Shown: piece after piece, positions 51,130 through 58,760 of the stretch
How the letters are laid out: each line of letters starts with the position of its first letter
How positions within the stretch are numbered: position 1 is the first letter of the stretch
Assembly: GCA_009694375.1 (NCBI GenBank)
Contig: SHVB01000001.1
Span: 1 to 64,000, forward strand
DNA length: 64,000 nucleotides
DNA from: Acidimicrobiia bacterium
Lineage (GTDB): Bacteria; Actinomycetota; Acidimicrobiia; Acidimicrobiales; VFJN01
Direction: 5' to 3'
Notes under the pieces: model-generated
The model's input: the letters and a program-made list of their open reading frames with translations, nothing else
What the model was told of the DNA's origin: nothing
The model's database searches: none
Translations under genes and position numbers: made by a program

Positions 51130-52344
51130 CTATGCCCGCTTCACCCGGAGTCCTTGCGTGCAGTGCTCAGGGGGTGGTTGTACCAAGTAGCGGTCGATGA
51201 GGGGGCCGACTTCATCGGTGCTGGTCGAGCCCGGGAAGCCGATCTCGTCGGATCGACCATCCGCGATCAGGCACCTGTTCCGCGCACCCCAGAACTCCTG
51301 AAACTTAGAGTGGTCGCTGACGTCACTGGGCACAAGGAGAACAGCCAATCCGACCGCAACAACTCCGCCGATGGCGGTAGCAACCGTCGCGACGCGTGAC
51401 ATCCGCACTGGCTGGGATGGCACGCAGGCGAGCAGGACGAAGATCAGGGCGATCAACTGGTAGCGGTTGTATACGTTGTCGAGACCGCGGTCGCGTTCCA
51501 ACGACAGGCCGACCGACCACGTCAAGAGCGCTGCGGTCCACGCAAGCCACGTAGCGCCAGCTCGAATCCCTCGTCGCAGTTGGAACGCTCCGAGGCAGAC
51601 GAACCCTGCCATCAGTAGCAAGTCGATGTGCCACAAATCAAAGGGGGACAGAGCGACATTCCTCGAAGCCCGCAAGACAGCGACCAGCGTCGGATCGGTA
51701 GTGGGCTGGAACTTCGAAGAATCGTGTCTCGTTACTAACCACCAGAGGGCCCAGACCGCCGCGGGGGCCAACGTAGCCACCCACTGACGCCATCGTGCCC
51801 GCGTGCAGGCGCAATGCACCAGACACGCAACCGCGACGGCCACGCCTCCTGTCGTGCCCAACAGCGCCAGCGCCAACCCACCGGCCAGCCACCCGCTCTT
51901 GTCCCGTCGAAGCGCCCAGCCGCAAACCACTGCCCCAAGCCCAACGATGTAGTGGTTGAGGTTGGCTGCCTGGGTCGCGAAGGTCGGCAGGGCAAGCAGC
52001 GCCACGACTCCCCCAGCTGCCAATAGGGGCGAGAGCTGCTCCCGAGTCGTGAGGTACCACGCCACCACGATCGCGAGGAACCACAGCACGGCCGCGACCC
52101 GGAACGGCGTGTAGTCGAGCCCGAACACCTCGACGAGCACCCGGTAGTTCCCGATGATCAGGATGCTGAGGTGGTCGTTGTACGGCTCGACCAGCCCGCC
52201 CCAGTGTTGACCCTGGACCAGTAGCCCCCAATCATCGCCGGCGAACGACAGCCTCCGGCCAGCCCACAAGACGTAGGCACTGAATGCGACAAGGCTGCCG
52301 AGGACCGCCGCGTCCACCACCCGTTCGCCCGCTCGTTCGTTCAT
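51130..52344 (-). CDS. GT-C-like multi-pass membrane protein
   Basis: This 404-residue protein has about ten hydrophobic helices. The first external loop has FAGDDW and NDHLS, shared with the paralogue at the window's left edge. I see no confident Pfam-type match by eye, but the layout (acidic first loop, 9-11 helices, C-terminal soluble tail) fits GT-C glycosyltransferases. It is on the strand opposite the methyltransferase and probably has its own promoter at the right side of the element. Together the two cargo genes suggest modification of a surface glycan. Confidence 0.75.
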   Translation of the reverse strand: MNERAGERVVDAAVLGSLVAFSAYVLWAGRRLSFAGDDWGLLVQGQHWGGLVEPYNDHLSILIIGNYRVLVEVFGLDYTPFRVAAVLWFLAIVVAWYLTTREQLSPLLAAGGVVALLALPTFATQAANLNHYIVGLGAVVCGWALRRDKSGWLAGGLALALLGTTGGVAVAVACLVHCACTRARWRQWVATLAPAAVWALWWLVTRHDSSKFQPTTDPTLVAVLRASRNVALSPFDLWHIDLLLMAGFVCLGAFQLRRGIRAGATWLAWTAALLTWSVGLSLERDRGLDNVYNRYQLIALIFVLLACVPSQPVRMSRVATVATAIGGVVAVGLAVLLVPSDVSDHSKFQEFWGARNRCLIADGRSDEIGFPGSTSTDEVGPLIDRYLVQPPPEHCTQGLRVKRA

Positions 52345-52475
52345 CCGTCCTTCGCCCGTCTCACGCGGGCATCCTGCCCGGTATGGGCGCCTCTGTCATG
52401 CGGGGGCGGTGTCCAAGCCCCTGGGCCGCCACGCTGCGGGGATGACCCCGCAAGCCCCCAGGAGGGCCTCCGGGG

Positions 52476-52664
52476 TCATCGGCGTCCAGCCAAGCGGGTC
52501 TTGGCCCCCGGGGTGGTGCCTGAGCCCGGACCGATCCGCACGAGGGGCCCCGGGCAACGATGCACGGGGCAGGCGGCCACGGGGCCGTCCGCATGGATCA
52601 GGTGCCCTCTGGCGCACTGGTACTGGTACGGCGGGACGTACTTGGCATCGGCTCGCGTGGCCAT
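52476..52664 (-). CDS. Small zinc-ribbon-like protein near attR
   Basis: This 62-residue protein has YQYQCARGHLIH and AACPVHRCPGP, with Cys17, Cys32 and Cys37 plus nearby His residues, suggesting a small metal-binding fold. AGAGGA with good spacing precedes the ATG at 52664. Such small zinc proteins are frequent in actinobacterial integrative elements. No function can be given. It reads leftward toward the GT-C-like gene, with 131 bases between. Confidence 0.55.
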   Translation of the reverse strand: MATRADAKYVPPYQYQCARGHLIHADGPVAACPVHRCPGPLVRIGPGSGTTPGAKTRLAGRR

Positions 52665-52688
52665 GGCGATCCTCTAGGCCGTGGTGCC

Positions 52689-52712
52689 GTTGGCATCACT
52701 GTTGGCATCACC
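52689..52712 (+). repeat. Tandem 12-bp repeat near attR
   Basis: GTTGGCATCAC(T/C) occurs twice in a row, just outside the small zinc-ribbon gene start and 103 bases before attR. It may be a binding site of the integrase or an accessory factor. Confidence 0.45.
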
Positions 52713-52728
52713 GGGGCAGCCGAGACCG

Positions 52729-52796
52729 GCCGACACCAGCCGACAGAGCCACCGGGTGATGCCCGGAACCCCAGGTAGAGCCGACAAAGGCCGACA
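52729..52796 (+). repeat. Four phased GCCGACA repeats near attR
   Basis: GCCGACA occurs at 52729, 52739, 52780 and 52790; the outer pairs are part of an exact 14-base repeat, GGCCGACACCAGCC (52728-52741 and 52789-52802). Intervals of 10, 41 and 10 bases put all copies on about the same helix face, as for integrase arm-type or directionality-factor sites. Confidence 0.5.
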
Positions 52797-52814
52797 CCAG
52801 CCAACGACCGGAGG

Positions 52815-52860
52815 TGCTTTGGGAGCAGGAGGTCGGGGGTTCAAATCCCCCCTCCCCGAC
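52815..52860 (+). repeat. attR: 46-bp att core
   Basis: This is an exact copy of 47192-47237. It holds only the 3' half of tRNA-Pro (no acceptor 5' strand or D arm), so it is not a working tRNA and marks the right end of the element. Confidence 0.95.
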
Positions 52861-52935
52861 GGGAACATCGCGAAGATCCGCCGGCGAGGTCCGGTCGAAG
52901 AGGGGGGCGGGAGGGACTACCCTCTCCGAAACCCT

Positions 52936-53010
52936 GCGGGTGTAGCTCAACGGCTAGAGCCCCAGCCTTCCAAGCTGGTGGTGCGGGTTCGATTCCCGTC
53001 ACCCGCTCCA
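52936..53010 (+). tRNA. tRNA-Gly (anticodon TCC)
   Basis: Acceptor stem GCGGGTG/CACCCGC, anticodon stem CCAGC/GCTGG with loop CTTCCAA (anticodon TCC), T arm with TTCGATT, discriminator T and encoded CCA. Confidence 0.96.
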
Positions 53011-53141
53011 CGCCACCCACCGCAGTTCGTTGGCCGACCCGCCAACCCCACTGGGGCTGGCTTGGCAGCCGCCAGAGTCACCCGATCGGCTGGACGCAAT
53101 GCGCCGGAACGCTCAAGTAATCCCTGGCTCCCGCCGACAAC

Positions 53142-53810
53142 TTGAGGGCGCACCCAGGCGCACCACATCCAGGAGCTGACATTGTTCAACGCTCACCCCA
53201 CCACCAAGACTACTGGTCTGACATCGACGCAGAAGCCGATGCACTCATGATGGCCACCACGCAACTCACCGCCTCTGGGCATCCCATCGAGACGCGCCAC
53301 ATCATCGGCTGGTACGCCGGTCGAGGAGTCCGGATCGTGGTGGCGGCCGCCGCCGCCCTCGCCGTCATCGCCACGATTTCGCTCCTGGCGCTGGCAGGCA
53401 GCAGTTACCGCCCGATGATTGTGCGAGGCGAAGGCATGGAGCCAACCTTCAATACCGGCGACGTCGTCGTCAGTCAGGTGGTGGCGGCCTCGTCTATCAA
53501 AGCGGGTGACGTCGTGACCTACATCGATGGAATGCGCGGAGGCGCGCTGGTCACCGAGCGAGTGCTTGAGGTGACGCCGAGCGACTCCGAGTACTCCTTC
53601 ACCACGATGGGTGCCGGCAAGACCTCCGTTGAGCACCTCGCCGTTGCCATCGACGGCGAAATCGGTCGGATCACCTACCAGCCCCCCGGGCTTGGTCGGA
53701 TCCTCGACCTGACCACCTCCCCCTCCACCCGACTCGCGGCCATGGCGGTCGTCGCACTCCTCTTGCTCCGTCCGGTGGTACGACGAGGCCGCTTCGAACT
53801 GAACCTCTAG
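53142..53810 (+). CDS. Signal-peptidase-I-like membrane protein without catalytic residues
   Basis: This protein of up to 222 residues has a hydrophobic helix (about 65-87), an S24/S26-type beta domain and a C-terminal helix (about 198-212). The motif that should read Gly-Ser-Met-x-Pro-Thr reads GEGMEPTF, with Gly98 at the nucleophile position. The region equivalent to the archaeal/SipW-type HRV motif reads TERVLEV, with Glu139 instead of His. No Lys is at the usual place. It therefore looks like a pseudoenzyme. The start is unclear: TTG 53142, ATG 53247, or an ATT at 53181 that has AGGAG five bases ahead. Confidence 0.75.
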   Translation: MRAHPGAPHPGADIVQRSPHHQDYWSDIDAEADALMMATTQLTASGHPIETRHIIGWYAGRGVRIVVAAAAALAVIATISLLALAGSSYRPMIVRGEGMEPTFNTGDVVVSQVVAASSIKAGDVVTYIDGMRGGALVTERVLEVTPSDSEYSFTTMGAGKTSVEHLAVAIDGEIGRITYQPPGLGRILDLTTSPSTRLAAMAVVALLLLRPVVRRGRFELNL

Positions 53811-53848
53811 ACGGCGGCGGCGGCACCTGGCCCTCATGGGGCTCGGGG

Positions 53849-53922
53849 CGCCTCCGGCAGGATTCGAACCTGCGGCCATCGGAATAGAAATCCGCTGCTC
53901 TGTCCAGCTGAGCTACGGAGGC
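53849..53922 (-). tRNA. tRNA-Arg (anticodon TCT)
   Basis: Acceptor stem GCCTCCG/CGGAGGC, D arm, anticodon loop TTTCTAT (anticodon TCT), T arm with TTCGAAT, discriminator G; CCA not encoded. Confidence 0.94.
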
Positions 53923-54006
53923 AGAGCCGAGCGTAGGCCGCGAGGTGGGCCGGTTGATCACGGTTGAGGCGGGGACTTCCCCCTAGCCTATGCTGGCACC
54001 TCCCGT

Positions 54007-54084
54007 GGTGGCCGTAGCTCAGTTGGTTAGAGCGCCAGGTTGTGATCCTGGATGTCGGGGGTTCGAATCCCCTCGGTCACCCCA
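54007..54084 (+). tRNA. tRNA-His (anticodon GTG)
   Basis: Acceptor stem GTGGCCG/CGGTCAC preceded by the extra G-1 opposite discriminator C, anticodon stem CCAGG/CCTGG with loop TTGTGAT (anticodon GTG), T arm with TTCGAAT, encoded CCA. Confidence 0.96.
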
Positions 54085-54155
54085 AACCACTGGTAAGCCA
54101 ACCACCAGTGGGCTTCGTAGCCTGGGCCAACAACGCCTAGGCTGCTGGCCCACTT

Positions 54156-54229
54156 GCCCCTCTAGCTCAACTGGTCAGAGCGTCGGACTCTTAATCCGTA
54201 GGTTCTGGGTTCGAGTCCCAGGGGGGGTA
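54156..54229 (+). tRNA. tRNA-Lys (anticodon CTT)
   Basis: Acceptor stem GCCCCTC/GGGGGGT (two wobble pairs), anticodon loop CTCTTAA (anticodon CTT), T arm CTGGG/CCCAG with TTCGAGT, discriminator A; CCA not encoded. Confidence 0.94.
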
Positions 54230-54296
54230 CGCCGTTCCTACCAGGGCTTTCCAGCGCGAAGGCCCTGGTGCGGCGGGGTCCGGCCGGGCGGCGGGG

Positions 54297-55025
54297 TCAG
54301 TCGAAGTTGCCCGACAACACAGCGCTGTTTTTGGACTTCGCCACACCGCCGGCCTTCTCCTGGGTGACCGCCAGACCGGTGACGTGATCTCCCGCCTGGA
54401 ACACCACCGCCCGGTCGGGGTCTGCTCCCAGCAGACCCAGCGAAATCACCCCAGTATCGGTTACACCCCACAGCTGATACGTCTCCTCGGTCGTGAGGGC
54501 CGGGAGGGCCTCGGCGAGGAGGTAGCCCGTCCCGTTTGACAGCAGGACCGCATCCATGGTCATCGTTCCATCGGCGGAGGACAACGCGGCGACACTCGTA
54601 GGCAAGATGGCCGCATCAGACTGCGCCGACTCCAAGTCCTGGATACGGGTGTCCTGTCGCACCACTACCGCCCCCATAACCCCGATCAGCACAGCCGCCG
54701 CGATGCCCAGCACCGCCAGCGTCACTTGGCTCGGTCGACCCCGCGACAGCCGATCAGCGGCCCCCGCCATCGGCAGCACACCCAGGCGCAGGGCCGGAGG
54801 TGAATCCTCTAGTTCACCCACAATGCGTTCCCACAAACCCACCGGGGCATCCTCGCCCGAATGGCCCAACAGGGCGGCGACCTCACGATGGACGAGCACC
54901 TCCTGCGCGCAACGCGGGCAGACACCGAGGTGGTCATCGACCAGTTGGCGCTCAGTCTGGTCGAGGGCATGCAGGGCATACACGCCCAGAAGCTCTTCAA
55001 TGTCCGCATGCTGGTAGTCGCTCAC
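54297..55025 (-). CDS. Anti-sigma factor, RskA-like with zinc-finger N-terminus
   Basis: This 242-residue protein has the ZAS motif (His32-x3-Cys36-x2-Cys39 in DDHLGVCPRCAQEV), one transmembrane helix (about 102-122) and an extracytoplasmic RskA-type C-terminal domain (GYLLAEALPAL, TYQLWGVTDTG). It holds the ECF sigma factor encoded just upstream (4-base overlap) at the membrane and probably releases it after proteolysis. This is the sigK-rskA type of arrangement. Confidence 0.92.
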   Translation of the reverse strand: MSDYQHADIEELLGVYALHALDQTERQLVDDHLGVCPRCAQEVLVHREVAALLGHSGEDAPVGLWERIVGELEDSPPALRLGVLPMAGAADRLSRGRPSQVTLAVLGIAAAVLIGVMGAVVVRQDTRIQDLESAQSDAAILPTSVAALSSADGTMTMDAVLLSNGTGYLLAEALPALTTEETYQLWGVTDTGVISLGLLGADPDRAVVFQAGDHVTGLAVTQEKAGGVAKSKNSAVLSGNFD

Positions 55026-55657
55026 CGGTCCGCTCCTTCGAGCCCCGCAGTAAGAAGGTCGCCGCGCAGCCGCTTCAAGCCGGAGCGAATCCGGCTCTTC
55101 ACGGTGCCCTCCGGCTGGTTGAGCAGTTCGGCTACTTCCCGGTAGGTGTGCCCACTGAAGTAGGCCAGGGAGATCGCTTGGCGCTCCATTTCCGGCAGCC
55201 CCGCGAGGGCTGTCTGCACTTGGTCGGCCACCAGCAGATCAACCACTTCGTGCTCGAGGTCGTAACCCGACTCTGCGGTGCGGCGGGCGTCGCGCTCCTC
55301 ACGTAATCGGCGAGACGACTCCGCCCGCAGTAGATCAACCGACCGACCATGGCTTTGCGCCAACAGGAACGACCGCAGTGAACCTCGATCCGGATCGAAC
55401 TTGTCGGGCTGGTTCCAGAGCCTCAGGAACACCTCCTGCACAACCTCCTCCGCCAAGTTGACGTCGACCAGCAGGCGACGGGCCAGCGCAAAGACCGCCC
55501 CGGCATGACGCCGATACGCCTCAGCTAACGCGTCTTGGCTGTAGCGCGAGATACCCACCACGAGGACGGCATCGCCGCTGACGCTCAGATCCTCGAGAAA
55601 GTTCACACCCGAAGATTCGGCGCCGATGCCACCGCCGGATGAATCAGGCTCAGGCAT
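55022..55657 (-). CDS. ECF sigma factor, SigK-like
   Basis: This 211-residue sigma factor has region 2 (AEAYRRHAGAVFALARRLL, AEEVVQEVFLRLWNQP) and region 4 (QTALAGLPEMERQAISLAYF, the HTH TYREVAELLNQPEGTVKSRI). It is controlled by the downstream anti-sigma factor. The ATG at 55657 lies just before the end of the RumA-type methyltransferase gene on the same strand (8-base overlap). An ATG 18 bases further upstream is an alternative. Confidence 0.93.
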   Translation of the reverse strand: MPEPDSSGGGIGAESSGVNFLEDLSVSGDAVLVVGISRYSQDALAEAYRRHAGAVFALARRLLVDVNLAEEVVQEVFLRLWNQPDKFDPDRGSLRSFLLAQSHGRSVDLLRAESSRRLREERDARRTAESGYDLEHEVVDLLVADQVQTALAGLPEMERQAISLAYFSGHTYREVAELLNQPEGTVKSRIRSGLKRLRGDLLTAGLEGADR

Positions 55658-56831
55658 GATCAAACCGCGAGACAACCTCGACGTGGGACGTGTGGGGAAA
55701 AAGGTCGATCAACTCGGCATGGCGGAGTTCGTACCCAGCCTCGGCCAGCAGGCGAACATCCCGGCCGAACGACGCCGGATCGCAACTAATCAGGGCCAAT
55801 CGACCGGCCCGGGTGGCCGCCACCTTGGCCACACCGCTAGCCCCCAGCCCGGCCCGGGGCGGATCGGCCACCACAACCTCGGCCCGGGCGGCGCCCCAGT
55901 GATCTACGTCGGTTTTCACGATCCTCACTCCCTTATCAGCGAGATTCACCCGGGCGTCGGCCACCGACGACGCTCCGATCTCCACCAGGGTGACTGGCCC
56001 CGAGGTGGGCAGCGCGCCCGCCAAGAGCCCCACCCCGCCGTAGAGGTCAACCAGGTGACCCCCATCGGCCACGCCCGCCATGGCCGCGCTCACCGCTGCG
56101 ACTAGCGCCTCAGCCCCGTCAGGCCGGGACTGAAAAAACGAGCGGGCCGAGATCCGCCAACGCCGTCCGGCCAACTCCTCGAAATACCAAGCCCGCCGCC
56201 CCGCCTTCAGTTCCCCATCGGTCACCACCCGCACGCCGTCGGGCACGGAAGTGTGGTCGTCGTCGTGACTCACCACCACCAGTCGCTCGCCGGTGCCCGC
56301 TCCGGCCCGCAGCACGACCTCGCCATCGGGGAAGCGCCCGTGGGCGATCAGTTCCGCCAGCAGCGGGTGCACCACGAGGCAGGGGTCCACCGGGACCACC
56401 GCGTGAGACGACCGAGGCCGAAATCCGAAACGTCCGTCCACGGCCACCCCCCGGACCGAGGTGCGATAGCCCGTGGCGGGAAGATCGGGCCCGAGGCCGA
56501 TCTCGATCTCCTGGTGCGCCTGCCGCCGGAGGGCATCGGCGACCATGGCCGCTTTGAGGCGACGCTGAGCGGTGGCCTCGATGTGTTGCCAGTCGCAGCC
56601 CCCACAGCCCGCCGCCACAAAGCGACAGGGCTCGGCCACGCGGTCGGCTGAGGGCTCGATCACCTGGGTCACCGTGCCACGGGCGAAGTCTTTTTTGGTT
56701 TGATGGATATCCACCGCAACCCGCTCACCGGGCAGCCCGCCGGTGACGAAGGTGACCCGGCCGGTCTCGTCGCGGGCCAGCCCATCACCCCCGGCCACCA
56801 TCCCCGTGATCTCCAGAGTGACATTGTGCAC
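55650..56831 (-). CDS. RumA-type RNA m5U methyltransferase with TRAM domain and Fe-S site
   Basis: This 393-residue protein has a TRAM domain (about 1-60), an iron-sulfur site Cys69-x6-Cys76-x2-Cys79 (PCRFVAAGCGGCDWQH) plus a fourth Cys near 152, and a methyltransferase domain with VDLYGGVGLL (SAM motif), ADPPRAGLG and the catalytic Cys of ISCDP. This places it with the RumA/RlmD/TrmFO-independent TrmA-like enzymes that make m5U in 23S rRNA or tRNA. The exact site is unknown. It is divergent from rpe with only 26 bases between starts. Confidence 0.92.
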   Translation of the reverse strand: MHNVTLEITGMVAGGDGLARDETGRVTFVTGGLPGERVAVDIHQTKKDFARGTVTQVIEPSADRVAEPCRFVAAGCGGCDWQHIEATAQRRLKAAMVADALRRQAHQEIEIGLGPDLPATGYRTSVRGVAVDGRFGFRPRSSHAVVPVDPCLVVHPLLAELIAHGRFPDGEVVLRAGAGTGERLVVVSHDDDHTSVPDGVRVVTDGELKAGRRAWYFEELAGRRWRISARSFFQSRPDGAEALVAAVSAAMAGVADGGHLVDLYGGVGLLAGALPTSGPVTLVEIGASSVADARVNLADKGVRIVKTDVDHWGAARAEVVVADPPRAGLGASGVAKVAATRAGRLALISCDPASFGRDVRLLAEAGYELRHAELIDLFPHTSHVEVVSRFDHA

Positions 56832-56857
56832 CCGCGAACCCTAGGCGGCGCGCGAGG

Positions 56858-57562
56858 ATGGAGCCGATGAGTGACCACCCTGGCACCGACCGGCCCATCG
56901 AGATCGCCCCGAGCGTGCTCCCCGCCGACTTCGCCAAACTCGGTGAGGAGGTAGCCGCCCTGGAAGCGGCGGGCGTGGACCGCATCCAGTGGGACGTGAT
57001 GGATGGGCGTTTCGTGCCAAACCTCACCTTCGGGCCCGAGGTGATTGCCGCCTGCCGTCCCCACGCCTCGGTTCTCTTCGAGGCCCACCTGATGGTGGAG
57101 CAACCCGACAACTTGGCCAGCCGCTACGTCGACGCCGGATGCGGCTTGATCATCGTGCACGCCGAAGCCTGTGTGCACCTGCATCGAACCCTGAGCCACA
57201 TCGCCGGACTGGGCGTCGGGGCGGCGGTGGCGCTCAATCCGGCCACGCCGGCGGTGGTGCTGACCGACGTGCTGGACCTCGTGGACCTCGTGCTGGTGAT
57301 GACTGTGAATCCCGGCTTCGGGGGACAGTCGTATATCCCCACCATGGAGCCGAAGATCGCCGAGGTGCGGCGAATGGTGCTGGAGGGCGGCCACGACGTG
57401 GACATTGAGGTGGACGGGGGCATCGGTCCGAACACCATCGAGGCGGCCGCGGCAGCGGGCGCCAATGTTCTCGTGGCCGGCTCGGCCCTCTACCGCGACC
57501 CCGAGGGTCTGACCCACGCCGTGAGCCAACTGCGCCAGATCGCTGAATCCACCCGTCGATGA
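56858..57562 (+). CDS. rpe: Ribulose-phosphate 3-epimerase
   Basis: This 234-residue TIM-barrel enzyme interconverts ribulose 5-phosphate and xylulose 5-phosphate. The signatures are IEIAPSVLPADFAKLGEEV, WDVMDGRFVPNLTFGP, FEAHLMVEQPD, MTVNPGFGGQSYIP and DIEVDGGIGPNTI, with both metal-bound His and Asp positions intact. The start at 56858 is near the family's N-terminus; an ATG at 56867 is an alternative. The lipoprotein gene follows with ATGA overlap. Confidence 0.95.
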   Translation: MEPMSDHPGTDRPIEIAPSVLPADFAKLGEEVAALEAAGVDRIQWDVMDGRFVPNLTFGPEVIAACRPHASVLFEAHLMVEQPDNLASRYVDAGCGLIIVHAEACVHLHRTLSHIAGLGVGAAVALNPATPAVVLTDVLDLVDLVLVMTVNPGFGGQSYIPTMEPKIAEVRRMVLEGGHDVDIEVDGGIGPNTIEAAAAAGANVLVAGSALYRDPEGLTHAVSQLRQIAESTRR

Positions 57563-57987
57563 TCAGGCCCACCCGCCGGGGGCCGCTGCTGCTGCTGCTG
57601 CCCCTGGTAGCGGCCCTCGCCTCCTGCACCAGCGACGAGGGGAATACCGAGGCGTTCTGCAAAACGCTGGCGAATGGTCAGCAGTACCCCAGCGTGTTCG
57701 AGGGCTTCAACCCCACCGATGCCAACAACGCCCTCGAACGGCTCCGCATCGCCCGCGGGGACCTCGAGGAACTCGACGTCGATGCACCTCGCGAGATCCG
57801 CGACGACCTCCGGGTGGAAATCGACTATGTAGAGGCCCTCATCGACGGCGTCGCCGCCCTCGGCGCCGGGGCCGATTCGGACGACCTCACCGCCACCTTC
57901 CAAGCCGTGACCACCGATCACCCCAAGGTGCCGGCGGCGGCGGCCGCCTTGGAGACATTCGCCACGGCGGGTTGCCCGGCGGGCTAG
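57559..57987 (+). CDS. Small lipoprotein of unknown function
   Basis: This 142-residue protein has a signal peptide ending in LVAALASC (lipidated Cys23). The mature part is a small helical domain with two Cys (CKTL near 35 and CPAG at the end) that may form a disulfide. No family recognised. It overlaps rpe by ATGA at the start. Its stop TAG lies in a CTAG palindrome shared with the stop of the convergent clpP gene. Confidence 0.75.
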   Translation: MIRPTRRGPLLLLLPLVAALASCTSDEGNTEAFCKTLANGQQYPSVFEGFNPTDANNALERLRIARGDLEELDVDAPREIRDDLRVEIDYVEALIDGVAALGAGADSDDLTATFQAVTTDHPKVPAAAAALETFATAGCPAG

Positions 57988-58559
57988 AAGGACTCCCCGC
58001 GTTTCGTGGAGACGTGATCGATGATCCCGTACTCCTTGGCCTGCGGGGCGGTGAACCAACGATCTCGCTCGGAGTCGGCCTCGATCTGCTCCACCGGCTG
58101 ACCAGTATGGAAGGCGATCCGTTCGGCCATAAGACCCTTGATGTAGATCAGTTGCTCCGCCTGGATGGCAATGTCACTGGCCTGACCCCGCACCCCGCCG
58201 GACGGTTGGTGCATCATGATGCGGGCGTGGGGCAACGCGAAGCGTTTGCCTTCGGCGCCGGCGCACAGCAGGAACTGGCCCATCGACGCAGCCAAGCCCA
58301 TGCAGATCGTGGCTACGTCGGGCTTGATGAACTGCATGGTGTCGTAGATCGCCATGCCGGCGGTGACCGAGCCGCCGGGGCTGTTCACGTAGAGCCAGAT
58401 GTCTTTGTCGTCCTCGCCTTCGAGGTAGAGCATCTGGGCGCAGATGATATTGGCGATGTCGTCGTTCACATCGGTCCCCAGGATGATGATCCGGTCTTTC
58501 AGGAGACGGTTGTAAATCTCAGAGGTGGGGTTGCCCATCGCACTTTGAGCGCTGGGCAT
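57984..58559 (-). CDS. clpP: ATP-dependent Clp protease proteolytic subunit, second copy
   Basis: This 191-residue serine protease has the catalytic Ser92 in [11 protein letters not shown], His117 in IMMHQP, and Asp in the DSERDRW region. Unlike the copy at 45038, it lies alone with no clpX or other Clp gene beside it. Start options are ATG 58559 or GTG 58586; neither has a clear ribosome site. The open frame continues far upstream over the tRNA-Leu region but without coding features. A mixed ClpP1P2 complex, as in Mycobacterium, is likely. Confidence 0.93.
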   Translation of the reverse strand: MPSAQSAMGNPTSEIYNRLLKDRIIILGTDVNDDIANIICAQMLYLEGEDDKDIWLYVNSPGGSVTAGMAIYDTMQFIKPDVATICMGLAASMGQFLLCAGAEGKRFALPHARIMMHQPSGGVRGQASDIAIQAEQLIYIKGLMAERIAFHTGQPVEQIEADSERDRWFTAPQAKEYGIIDHVSTKRGESF

Positions 58560-58643
58560 CGGGGGGAAGGATTGGTCGTGGCTCACCCGGATGAGGTTAG
58601 CGGTGCGAGGCCGTACCCCCACGCGCTCTATCATTGGCGGGTC

Positions 58644-58728
58644 GCACCAGTGGCGTAATCTGGCAGCCGCGCAAGGTTTAGGTCCTTGTGAGCTAACGCT
58701 CGTGTGGGTTCGAATCCCACCTGGTGCA
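58644..58728 (+). tRNA. tRNA-Leu (anticodon TAG)
   Basis: Acceptor stem GCACCAG/CTGGTGC, anticodon stem CAAGG/CCTTG with loop TTTAGGT (anticodon TAG), long class II variable arm, T arm with TTCGAAT, discriminator A; CCA not encoded. Confidence 0.95.
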
Positions 58729-58760
58729 CCCGCCGATAGTGATTTGCTAGCGTTAGCCGC

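Larger units (their letters stand above)
47192..52860. mobile_element. Small integrative element in tRNA-Pro (about 5.6 kb)
   Basis: The element is bounded by the exact 46-bp direct repeat and encodes a tyrosine integrase at its left end. It carries small HTH and zinc-ribbon proteins, a SAM methyltransferase and a GT-C-like membrane protein. No conjugation, relaxase, capsid or primase genes are seen, so it is either defective, mobilised by something else, or an unusual minimal element. The intact tRNA stays at the left end. Confidence 0.9.

Noticed and set aside
52409-52759. Rightward open frame near the end of the element
   Set aside because: Arg/Pro-rich shadow of the small zinc-ribbon gene on the other strand; no ribosome site.
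53011-53141. Possible small gene between tRNA-Gly and the signal-peptidase-like gene
   Set aside because: Short, no ribosome site, no conserved feature.
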